A stretch of DNA of 64,000 nucleotides. Origin: Ancrocorticia sp047501485. Its GTDB lineage: Bacteria; Actinomycetota; Actinomycetes; Actinomycetales; Actinomycetaceae. Made by a program: the position numbers and the translations under genes. The DNA lies in assembly GCA_047501485.1 (NCBI GenBank), contig JAZDRN010000005.1, positions 1 through 64,000 of the forward strand, given 5' to 3'. The notes beneath the pieces were generated by a model. That model worked only from the letters and a program-made list of their open reading frames with translations, did no database searches and was not told the DNA's origin. Shown here piece after piece: positions 46,073 to 53,689 of the stretch. Within the stretch, counting starts at the first letter, position 1; each line of letters opens with the position of its first letter.

Positions 46073-46993
46073 ATGACCGCGAACCCCGCCTATCGGACTG
46101 GGAATACTGAACGAACCGGACAACCTGGACAAACAGGACGATCCGGCTATGCGAGCGCGAATACTGCCCGCAAGGCGAGCCCATCGTCGCCACCGAAGCG
46201 GGTATGGGCCATCACTCGCGCCGAGACCCTTCTCTTCCTGCGCAATCCGACCATTCTTCTCACCGCCCTGCTTCTGCCGATAACGATGGTGGCCATTTTG
46301 GGGCCGTCGCTCGGTTCGAATATGGGAGGAGAGGCGTTCTCCTCCTTCCTGGTGCAGACGCTCGCGGTGTGGGCGCTACTGCTGATTGTCTACGTCAATC
46401 TCACAACAATCTTCGTCTCGCGCAGGGAGGAAGGAGTCTTCCAGCGTATGGCGACGGGTGAGGCCTCGCCATGGGAAGCCATGGTGGCCGGCAGCATTCC
46501 GTCGGTGGTCGTCGCCCTGGTGCAGGTCGCCCTGGGGGTGGTTGGGTCATTGATACTGGTCGACGGAGCCGGGACGGTCAACCCGATCCTCGTGCTACTG
46601 GCCATCGTCGGCGCTTCGATCTTCCTCGGAGGGCTTGCGGCCTGGACGTCGCGTTACACCACCACGGTTGAGGGGGCGCAGTTCTCCACCATGCCGGTGC
46701 TCATGCTTCTCATTCTGACCTCCGGTACGCTTCTTCCGCTGGACGTACTTCCCGATTCTGTGAGCCGGCTGCTCGAGTGGACCCCCTTCTATGCCGTCAG
46801 CGAGTTGATCTCACTGGGTATGACGGGCGGTGCGATGCAGATACCGGGTGCCGAGGCGGTGGTCGGCGAGTCCGCCGCGACGTTCGTCGATTCGTGGGGT
46901 GCCGCGCTCACCCCGCTCGCGGTTCTGGCGGTATGGGCCTTCCTCGCCGTCCTTTTGGCACGCCGGACCATGGTGTTCTCGCGCCGCCGTTGA
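46073..46993 (+). CDS. ABC-2 type permease
   Basis: The membrane partner of the preceding ATPase, 306 residues. A polar N-terminal segment of about 45 residues (Gly/Thr/Ser-rich) precedes six helices in the ABC-2 arrangement: RVWAITRAETLLFLRNPTIL at the entry, then helices at about 60-75, 90-110, 145-165, 170-190, 205-220 and 275-295. AAAGGA lies nine bases before ATG 46073. The substrate is unknown. Confidence 0.87.
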   Translation: MTANPAYRTGNTERTGQPGQTGRSGYASANTARKASPSSPPKRVWAITRAETLLFLRNPTILLTALLLPITMVAILGPSLGSNMGGEAFSSFLVQTLAVWALLLIVYVNLTTIFVSRREEGVFQRMATGEASPWEAMVAGSIPSVVVALVQVALGVVGSLILVDGAGTVNPILVLLAIVGASIFLGGLAAWTSRYTTTVEGAQFSTMPVLMLLILTSGTLLPLDVLPDSVSRLLEWTPFYAVSELISLGMTGGAMQIPGAEAVVGESAATFVDSWGAALTPLAVLAVWAFLAVLLARRTMVFSRRR

Positions 46994-47024
46994 TGTGAGT
47001 GTTGACATGTGGGAGCTGGGCGTT

Positions 47025-47126
47025 GGGGGGGGGGGGCCGCGGGGGGGGGGGGGGGGGGGGGGGGCGCGGGCCCCCCCCCCCCCCCGGGGGGGGGGGGTGG
47101 GGAAAATACCCCGCCCCCCACCCCCG
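47025..47126. other. Long G/C homopolymer block, probably an artefact
   Basis: Between the permease and the DUF7455 gene the sequence turns into runs of 13, more than 25 and 12 G, a run of 17 C, and mixed G/C ends. Such long pure runs are unlike anything else in the window and are rarely stable in a genome. I regard it as a probable sequencing or assembly fault at a hairpin or GC-rich gap. The rest of the gap 46994-47242 shows no gene. Confidence 0.7.
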
Positions 47127-47242
47127 GTGCGTCACATGAGGTTCGGTTTGCCATCGCTCACCTTGGCCCGGCCCTGCATCATGTCAGAGCCACCGGTTCA
47201 AGGAGTCGGATCGGATGGCATCGCCTGGAGGCGCCGTCGGAC

Positions 47243-47425
47243 CTACTTGATCCGCTCGCGCTCGTCCTGAACTCGGACGGCCGCCTCCTGTAGTTTGTCC
47301 AAGTGCTGGTTTGCGTGGTGCCCACAGAAAAGAAGCTCGCCATAAGGCATGACCACTCGCACGTAGGCTTGTGCGCCACAGGCATCACAACGATCTGCAG
47401 TTGTCAGAGTCTTCTCGTCAGTCAT
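47243..47425 (-). CDS. DUF7455 domain zinc-ribbon-like protein
   Basis: A 60-residue protein with TTADRCDACGAQAYVRVVMP and ELLFCGHHANQHLDKLQ. The CxxC plus C-G-H-H set should bind one zinc ion. This short family occurs widely in actinobacteria, often near sigA; sigA lies 4.5 kb away here, with the RM island in between. I chose ATG 47425 by family length; a longer frame to 47545 adds unlike residues. The function is unknown. Confidence 0.82.
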   Translation of the reverse strand: MTDEKTLTTADRCDACGAQAYVRVVMPYGELLFCGHHANQHLDKLQEAAVRVQDERERIK

Positions 47426-47610
47426 TGTTGCGTTCACATCAACATCAAAGCATTTAACCCCGAAAACATTCCCGACATGGGATGCGAGTTCACCCGCGGC
47501 AGAATATTCCGGCGGGACAGGCACGTAGCCATTCGCCTTGTACACGCGCAGCGCCTTCGCTGTCTTTCACTCGCGAGGGTAACTAGAGTGACACGGTACG
47601 AAGGAGGGCC

Positions 47611-48234
47611 ATGGCCGGATTCGCGGTAGTCGATGTGGAGACGACGGGACTCAATCCGTCGAGCGACCGCATCATCGAGATCGACGTCGTCGCGCTTGAC
47701 GCCGAGGGGGAATTCGAGGATGAATGGACCAGTCTCGTCAATCCCCTCAGACCCGTCGCCGCCCAGTTCGTGCACGGCATCAGCGACGACGACGTTGCAG
47801 GAGCCCCCACGTTCACCGAGCTCCTGCCCCATATTGCGACCAGACTCGAGGGCCGCGCCATCGCCGCTCACAATGCCGCTTTCGACGTCGGGTTCCTCAA
47901 CGCCTCGTTCAAACGAGCACGCTTCCCGATGGAAGTGCCGCTGGACGCCACGGTGTGCACGATGGAACTGTCGAAGATCTATCTTCCGGAGGGACGCCAC
48001 GGCCTCGTGAGCGCGAGCGAGCGAGCCGGGATCACGCTATCCCAGCATCATCGGGCTCTCGCCGATGCCTGGACTGCCGCGCAACTGCTGCGTGTCTACC
48101 TGCGGGCGGAGGAACAGGGACGGCGTTACCTGGAGCGGGCGACATCGCGCACCGGCAGGGTCACCTCCCCCGCCTCCTGGATCGAGGCGCAGCTATGCGC
48201 CCGCAGCCTCACCTGGCCGGTCGCACTGTTCTAG
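47611..48234 (+). CDS. DEDDh exonuclease (DnaQ-like)
   Basis: A 3'-5' exonuclease of the DNA polymerase III epsilon type, 207 residues. Exo I is FAVVDVETTGL (Asp8, Glu10). Exo II is AAHNAAFDVGFL. Exo III is HHRALADAWTAAQLL with His and Asp. GAAGGAGG lies just before the ATG at 47611. It stands alone and probably acts in repair rather than as the replicative proofreading subunit, which cannot be decided here. The last codons and stop form the left copy of the 24-nt direct repeat. Confidence 0.88.
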   Translation: MAGFAVVDVETTGLNPSSDRIIEIDVVALDAEGEFEDEWTSLVNPLRPVAAQFVHGISDDDVAGAPTFTELLPHIATRLEGRAIAAHNAAFDVGFLNASFKRARFPMEVPLDATVCTMELSKIYLPEGRHGLVSASERAGITLSQHHRALADAWTAAQLLRVYLRAEEQGRRYLERATSRTGRVTSPASWIEAQLCARSLTWPVALF

Positions 48235-48237
48235 GGA
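48214..48237 (+). repeat. Left direct repeat of the restriction-modification island
   Basis: The 24 bases cover the last codons and stop of the exonuclease gene (TGGCCGGTCG, C, ACTGTTCTAGGGA). The same 24 bases with one change (T for C at the eleventh place) recur at 51830-51853. No similarity continues on either side, so this is a boundary duplication. Confidence 0.8.
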
Positions 48238-48267
48238 TCCTCTTGGTCCGATCGAGCCGTCTCAGCG

Positions 48268-48866
48268 TCAGTCGGTCTCCCCCGAAGAACTCAGACCAAA
48301 GAAGCGTTCGAAGAACGCTCCGAGTTTCTGGATGACGCGCTGCTTTTTCTCGCCGTGACCTCCACCTACCGCAAAGCGGGATGCGGGAGGGAGTACTTTT
48401 GTGATGGAGGTACCGGTAGTGCGGAGCACACCATCCCGGAAAGCAATCCCGACGAATGCACGGGCAGCGTCGGCGCGGAGGTTCTCTTCCTCGATGATCG
48501 CTGCCAGTTCCGCTTCGCGCTTGGCGGCGATGAACGCCCGCCATTCCTCGTCGATGGCGCCGTCCACCGAGACAGCTTCGACGAAGGCTTCGACTTCTCG
48601 AAGAAGTCTCGCCACTCGGCGTCGGAGAAAGTGATGTGGTTCAACGCTTCCAGCTGCGTGCGGAGGTTCGCGATGAGATGCTCCTCTGAGGCGATCGGCA
48701 GGTACTCATACGCCTACGATTCAAGGAGGCGGATCAGCTCACGTTCCAGCGCGGCCTCCGACTGATACGCAGCGTCCGCCTTCGCATCGGGCGCGTACGC
48801 GGCGACGACCGTACTCTCGGACGAAACCGCGATCAGGTCGTACCTTCGCGCACTTGCTTCACTCAT
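48268..48866 (-). pseudogene. hsdR with large internal deletion and stop codon
   Basis: The N-terminal part (MSEASARRYDLIAVSSES..., LIRLLES, stop, AYEYLPIASEEHLIANLRTQ, LNHITFSDAEWRDFFE) matches the start of EcoR124-type type I restriction subunits. It then passes directly into the C-terminal end (DEEWRAFIAAKREAELAAII ... GGHGEKKQRVIQKLGAFFER). About 800-900 residues with the nuclease and helicase domains are missing. A TAG at 48717-48719 replaces an expected Gln codon, and a frame change accompanies the junction near 48615. The start ATG (48866) overlaps the fic stop by ATGA. Confidence 0.8.
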
Positions 48867-49885
48867 AGCGTCTCCTCGTTTACGATCCAGCGACCGGTCT
48901 TCTTAGAACCTTCGCGGCGCAGGCGGCCAGCGGCCTGTAACGTTGCGAGCGCCCGCCTCACGGTACGCTCCCCCTTGCCCAGCTGCACCGCAAGCTGCGG
49001 CGTGGTGAGGCTCGGGTCGCGTCGCAGCAGCGCTAGTACGTCTTCATTTATCCGGCCACTTATCCGGCCATTTATCCGGCCACTACTCGTTCTCGCACTG
49101 CTTTCGGTCGACTTCTCGTACTGAACGAGAACGCTCTCGATGGTGTCGAGGATGGCACCAAGACTGAACTCGATGAACGATGTGGCATCGCTCGTGCGCT
49201 GAGACGCTCGGAGTGCTTCGTAGTACCGTGGGCGATTCTCGAAGACCACCGACTCCATTGGCAGCGACGCGAAGGCCTCGTTCCATCTCGAGAGGATCAG
49301 TGTTTGCCAGAGTCTGCCGATGCGCCCGTTCCCATCTGCGAACGGATGAATCGTCTCGATCTCGCAGTGCACGATCGCGCTGAGCAGCACGGGATGCAGC
49401 TCTGAGTCACGTGCCCAGCCAAACAGTTCATCGACCAGATCTGGAACGAACTGTGGACGCGCGCCGATATGCACAGGCACATCGTCGGAGTACACCGCGA
49501 CATCGCCGCTGCGGAACGTTCCAGCCTCACCTATCAAGCCTTGCGTGATGAGGCGATGCGCCGCAAGAAAATCGCGCGCCTGATAGGGGTCGAATGAACG
49601 AAGTTGTTCATACGCCTCGTGAGCATTCTTCACTTCCTGAATATCACGGGGCCGCCCCCATACAGCTTTACCTTGCAGCACATCGGCCACCTCGGGAAGC
49701 GACAGCATGTTCCCCTCGATCGCAAGTGACGAGTAGATCGATCGCACTCGATTCTCTCGATGCAATCGAACGTCCAGCCGGTAATCAGTGCCAAGATCGA
49801 GGCGCGTGACACTCTCCACGATCTTCGCCAGGCTGTCGGCCGCCTGGACTGAGATCGTGAATGCAGGTTCGAACGACTTGCTCAC
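48863..49885 (-). CDS. Fic family protein within the type I RM operon
   Basis: A likely AMP-transferase of 340 residues. The Fic motif HPFADGNGRIGR lies near residue 200. An N-terminal inhibitory helix motif, SLAIEGN (residues 53-59), fits the S/T-x-x-x-E-G/N pattern of class II Fic proteins. The C-terminus is a winged helix (LTTPQLAVQLGKGERTVRRA). The linker holds a GRINGRISGRIN repeat. The gene overlaps hsdS upstream and hsdR downstream by four bases each, so all three were co-translated. Fic genes inside type I RM operons are known, but their role there is not settled. Confidence 0.88.
   Translation of the reverse strand: MSKSFEPAFTISVQAADSLAKIVESVTRLDLGTDYRLDVRLHRENRVRSIYSSLAIEGNMLSLPEVADVLQGKAVWGRPRDIQEVKNAHEAYEQLRSFDPYQARDFLAAHRLITQGLIGEAGTFRSGDVAVYSDDVPVHIGARPQFVPDLVDELFGWARDSELHPVLLSAIVHCEIETIHPFADGNGRIGRLWQTLILSRWNEAFASLPMESVVFENRPRYYEALRASQRTSDATSFIEFSLGAILDTIESVLVQYEKSTESSARTSSGRINGRISGRINEDVLALLRRDPSLTTPQLAVQLGKGERTVRRALATLQAAGRLRREGSKKTGRWIVNEETL
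49048..49083. repeat. Three 12-bp repeats in the Fic linker
   Basis: TTATCCGGCCAC, TTATCCGGCCAT and TTATCCGGCCAC are adjacent. They encode the GRINGRISGRIN linker between the Fic domain and the winged helix. Copy number changes would keep the frame. Confidence 0.8.
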
Positions 49886-50660
49886 GCGAGCTCCGGGGCA
49901 AGCGCTTTGAACGTCAGCAACCGATCGCGGTAGTACTCGTACTGCTTACGACGCGCGGCGAGCTCGGCAGGAAGGCCGATGCTGAGGTCATTCACGAGAG
50001 CATCGAACTTGTCGAGAATCGACACGATGCGATGTTGCTCCTCGATTGGTGGAATGGGAACTGTGATCTTACCTAGGCCCTCACCTCCTACACGCTTCAC
50101 TTTGGCTCGAGAGACGTACTTATCCTTTTGCGCATGGAACGCCGCCGTCTGCATGACGTAGGAAATGTAGACGGGGTCCTCATCAGACCGGAAAGCGAAG
50201 CTGTCGTCATGAACCGCGACTTCAGATTCTCCTAACCATGCAACTGCCTTCGCAACGTCCTTGACGGTTTCACCAACGCCTGCGATCACAACATCTCCCT
50301 TCTTGGCGTAGCGGAGCTGGTCAGCAAGATCATCGCGGACAAAGGACAAGGTTTCGGTCGCAGATGTTCCGTAGTGGGTATAGATCTCGCCGTAGTGAAT
50401 ACTCGGGATACCAACTGAGACCATGTCTTTCTTCGTGAAACGACGCCCACGGATGAACTTCCCGAACTCACACATCTCTAGATGGGTTACCCCCCCCCCG
50501 GCCGTTTCAGGGAAGGTCAACAGCTGATCCCTATAGTACTCATACTGGCGGCGACGGGCCTCCAACTCTGCCTCCAGCTGGGTAAACCGATCCAACACTC
50601 GCACGATTTCCCGCTGCACAGCGAGGAGCGGGACGGGGATTCGGAACGCTAGCTCTAAAA
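49882..50660 (-). pseudogene. hsdS, 5' part removed by an IS481-type element
   Basis: The specificity subunit of the type I RM system. What remains is the end of the first half with the central conserved helix (ARRRQYEYYRDQLLTF), a complete second target-recognition domain (ITVPIPPIEEQHRIVSILDK region) and the matching C-terminal conserved helix (ARRKQYEYYRDRLLTF). The first recognition domain is lost at about 50660 where the insertion sequence begins. A run of ten G on the coding strand (50490-50499) joins the two halves. No hsdM gene is found on the other side of the element. Confidence 0.82.
50490..50499 (-). repeat. Poly-G tract (ten G) in hsdS
   Basis: The plus strand shows ten C; the hsdS coding strand shows ten G, read as Gly-Gly-Gly plus the first base of Val. 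It sits exactly between the central conserved helix and the second recognition domain. Slippage by one base would cut the protein after its first half. Confidence 0.75.
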
Positions 50661-50661
50661 C

Positions 50662-51652
50662 TGATGGGGGTTGTTGACAGTCGGGTCTTCCTGATGGAAG
50701 GAAGATCACATGTCATTGTCAGAACGCGAGCTCGAGCGTCGAGCCAAGCACAAACTCGCCGTGCTGCGACACGCAGAGGAAGTCTCCGGCAACGTCGCTG
50801 CTACCTGCCGCTACGACGGGATCACTAGGACCTGTTTCTACACGTGGCGTCACCGCTATGAGGAAGAGGGCTTCGAAGGCCTCAAGGACCGCTCCAGCGT
50901 CCCGCACCATCAACCAAACAAGACGGACCCGGAGGTGATCGAGAAGATCTGCTGGCTGGGACAGCAGTACCATGTCGGCCCGCACAAGATCGCGATGTAT
51001 CTCGCCCGTTACCACGACATCACGATCAGCCCCTCAGGGGTCTGGCGCATTCTGCACAAGGCCGGTTGAGCCGACTACCGGCCTCGCAGCGATACAAGCG
51101 CACGCACACCCGGTGGAAGCGCTATGACAAGCAACGTCCAGGCCACCAGCTGCAGGTCGACGTGACATTCATCGAACCACTCGGCCAGACCGGCCGCAAG
51201 AAGCGCTACGACCAGTACACCGCGATCGATGACTGCACCCGCGGTCCTGGGCGCTTCTCCGTGCAACAACCAGAAGACCGCGATCCAGTTCATCGACCAC
51301 GTACTCTCGAAGCTGCCGTTCCAGGTCGACCAGGTGCACACCGACAACGGGCAGGAGTTCGGGCAGTCGTTCCACTGGCACCTGCTGGACAAGGGCATCA
51401 ATCACGTCAAGATCCGACCCCGCACACCCCGGTTGAACGGAAAAGTTGAGAGGTCCCACCGGATCGATTCCGAGGAGTTCTACCGACTCCTCGAAAGCGA
51501 AGTCATCGACGAGGCAAATCTGTTCGCCGAACGACTCCAACAATGGGAAGACCACGACAACTATGATCGACCCCACGGAGCACTCGGAGGCCAAACCCCC
51601 TACGAACGACTCAAACAGAAAACACGAGACCCACTGTCAAAGGCCTCTTTCA
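50662..51652 (+). mobile_element. IS481-family insertion sequence
   Basis: The element of about 990 bp has imperfect terminal inverted repeats: TGATGGGGGTTGTTGACAGT at 50662-50681 and, reading inward from the right, TGAAAGAGGCCTTTGACAGT from 51652. Both continue with a C/GGGTCT block. The transposase gene is inside and points right. No clear target duplication is seen. The insertion truncates hsdS. Confidence 0.75.
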
Positions 51653-51681
51653 GTTGCACACCTAGGGCGCGTCTCAAGTAG
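50710..51681 (+). pseudogene. IS481-family transposase, two frameshifts
   Basis: The N-terminal helix-turn-helix part (GNVAATCRYDGITRTCFYTW) is intact to 51069. One missing base near 51063 shifts the frame, which goes on as RLPASQRYKRTHTRWKRYDK and VDVTFIEP with the first catalytic Asp. A second shift near 51240 leads to NNQKTAIQFIDHVLSKLPFQ, HTDNGQEFG (second Asp) and RTPRLNGKVERSHR (Glu). A single reading frame of about 320 residues is usual. The element is therefore inactive unless the shifts are sequence errors. Confidence 0.82.
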
Positions 51682-51829
51682 TGTTCTCAGAACATGATTT
51701 ACGCTACCGACGACCGCGGATATCGCTCGGTTGCCACGCCGCGTGAGAAGTTACGACTATGCCGTAGGCGGAGACCGCACGGCTTCACGCAATCAACGTC
51801 TCACCTTATGTAACACGCTTATTTTCATA

Positions 51830-51853
51830 TGGCCGGTCGTACTGTTCTAGGGA
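51830..51853 (+). repeat. Right direct repeat of the restriction-modification island
   Basis: It matches 48214-48237 at 23 of 24 places. Directly to the right follow short inverted repeats and the sigA terminator. Removing 48238-51853 would place that terminator right behind the exonuclease gene, which looks like the ancestral layout. The segment 51682-51829 between the IS and this repeat shows no gene I can support. Confidence 0.8.
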
Positions 51854-51893
51854 GGCTCACTCCCCTCTGAGGGAGGCGCCGCCGCGAACGGGA

Positions 51894-51925
51894 AAGGCGG
51901 GAACACCATGAGATGTTCCCGCCTT
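51894..51925. terminator. Terminator downstream of sigA
   Basis: AAGGCGGGAAC (51894-51904) pairs with GTTCCCGCCTT (51915-51925) around a ten-base loop, about 50 bases beyond the sigA stop. On the minus strand it is followed by TCCC, so the T run is short. Confidence 0.7.
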
Positions 51926-51972
51926 CGCACGGAGTTATTTGGCCCCGGACTGCGGCCCAGGTGCCACCGCTC

Positions 51973-53364
51973 CTAGTCGAGGTAGTCGCGCAGCACCTGC
52001 GAGCGGCTCGGATGGCGCAGCTTCGACATCGTCTTCGACTCTATTTGGCGGATACGCTCGCGCGTGACCCCGTAGACCTTGCCGATCTCGTCGAGGGTCT
52101 TGGGCTGGCCGTCCGTCAGGCCGAAGCGCATGGAGACCACGCCGGCCTCGCGCTCGGACAGGGTGTCGAGCACCTGGTGCAGCTGTTCCTGGAGCAGGGT
52201 GAAGCCCACGGCGTCGGCGGGCACGACAGCCTCCGAGTCCTCGATGAGGTCGCCGAACTCGGAATCTCCATCCTCACCAAGCGGCGTGTGCAGCGAGATC
52301 GGCTCGCGGCCGTACTTCTGAACTTCGATGACCTTTTCCTCGGGCATATCCAATTCCTTGGACAGTTCCTCGGTGGTGGGCTCGCGGCCCAGATCTTGCA
52401 GCATCTGACGCTGAACGCGGGCAAGCTTGTTGATGACCTCGACCATGTGCACCGGGATACGGATGGTGCGCGCCTGATCGGCCATGGCTCGGGTGATCGC
52501 CTGGCGAATCCACCACGTCGCGTAGGTGGAGAACTTGTAGCCCTTGGTGTAGTCGAACTTCTCGACCGCACGCACAAGTCCGAGGTTGCCTTCCTGAATG
52601 AGATCGAGGAAGAGCATGCCGCGGCCGGTGTAACGCTTGGCGAGGGAGACGACCAGACGAAGGTTGGCTTCAAGGAGATGGTTCTTGGCCTGCGCACCAT
52701 CGCGAGAGATGGCGCGCAGTTCGCGGATGTAGAGGCGATCCGAGGAAGGGTCCAATTCGCCCGACTTCAGGATGTGCTCGGCGTAGAGGCCGGCCTCGAT
52801 GCGCTTGGCCAGCTCCACTTCCTCCTCCGCGTTCAGGAGGGGGACCTTACCGATCTGCTTGAGGTAGTCCTTGACCGGATCGGCGGTGGCGCCGGCTACG
52901 TGCACACGCACGGCGGGCTCATCCGATTCGTCCGAATCCTTCATCGTGAAGGCACCCTTGCGCGAAAGCGGCGGTTCATCGGTGCGGAGCTTCGGCAGCT
53001 TCACCCCTGAGGGACCGGCCTTCTCCGGCTCGGAATCATCGTCCTCGTCACCGTCTTCGGAGTCCTTGGCGTCGTCGGCATCCTCGTCGCTGTCGACATC
53101 CTCGATGTCGACCTCGACGTCCTCCTCCAGAGTCTCCGGCTCTTCCGGCGTGCCTGCGGTCTCCGTGGTTTCGTCCACCGAGTCCTGCGAAGTCTCCTCT
53201 TCCGCTGCCTTGGCGCGAGAACGAGCGGTCTTCTTCGCTGCCGAGCCTTCCTTGGAAGACTTGGTGCGCGAAGCGGTGCGCTTCTTCGGCGTTGCCTTGA
53301 CGTCCTTGGAATCCTCCTCCGGAGCACTCTGGGTACGTTCGCGAGTGGCAGACTTTGTAGCCAC
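51973..53364 (-). CDS. sigA: Principal RNA polymerase sigma factor (SigA/HrdB)
   Basis: The housekeeping sigma-70 factor, 463 residues. The N-terminal 150 residues are Lys/Ala-rich then strongly acidic (EEDVEVDIEDVDSDEDADD), as in actinobacterial SigA. Region 1.2 is DPVKDYLKQIGKVPLLNAEE. Region 2 is LDLIQEGNLGLVRAVEKFDY with YKFSTYATWWIRQAITRA. Region 3 is MVEVINKLARVQRQMLQDLG. Region 4 is TLDEIGKVYGVTRERIRQIE. The GTG start at 53364 is preceded by GAAAGGTGTCAC. A candidate promoter lies at 53424-53453. Confidence 0.96.
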   Translation of the reverse strand: MATKSATRERTQSAPEEDSKDVKATPKKRTASRTKSSKEGSAAKKTARSRAKAAEEETSQDSVDETTETAGTPEEPETLEEDVEVDIEDVDSDEDADDAKDSEDGDEDDDSEPEKAGPSGVKLPKLRTDEPPLSRKGAFTMKDSDESDEPAVRVHVAGATADPVKDYLKQIGKVPLLNAEEEVELAKRIEAGLYAEHILKSGELDPSSDRLYIRELRAISRDGAQAKNHLLEANLRLVVSLAKRYTGRGMLFLDLIQEGNLGLVRAVEKFDYTKGYKFSTYATWWIRQAITRAMADQARTIRIPVHMVEVINKLARVQRQMLQDLGREPTTEELSKELDMPEEKVIEVQKYGREPISLHTPLGEDGDSEFGDLIEDSEAVVPADAVGFTLLQEQLHQVLDTLSEREAGVVSMRFGLTDGQPKTLDEIGKVYGVTRERIRQIESKTMSKLRHPSRSQVLRDYLD

Positions 53365-53689
53365 GTGACACCTTTCGACGAGGGGCATGAACATGATGGA
53401 CGGCCCATCATACCGGCGCCGGGCATAGTCCGGCACATTGGCTTAAACGTCAAGAGGGGGCAACTTGTTCCCAGAATTTTCCGGCAATTTCAGAGCGCCC
53501 GGTTTCCTCCGTCTCAGCCTCGTCACCAGCCGATTCCCCCGTGGCGTCCCGCTCTATCCTCCTCATCTCTCGCGGACCCTCATTAGAGAGCACGGACCCT
53601 CATCGTGGGAGAGCAAGAGCCTTCGGAGTTCTGCAGCCACGCCCGGGGACCACACCAGCGGCCGACCTCAGGTAGGCCAACGCAGCCCG
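53365..53689 (-). promoter_or_regulatory. sigA upstream region with candidate promoter
   Basis: On the minus strand TTGACG (53453-53448) is followed after about 17 bases by GACTAT (53430-53425), a possible -35/-10 pair about 60-90 bases before the sigA start. The rest of the gap to the gcvP stop holds a repeated CGGACCCTCAT (near 53574 and 53592) and no gene. Confidence 0.4.

Noticed and set aside
51694..51810. Short frame starting MIYATDDRGYRSVATPREK beyond the IS
   Set aside because: About 38 codons with no family or ribosome site. It is not a remnant of hsdM or hsdS as far as can be seen.
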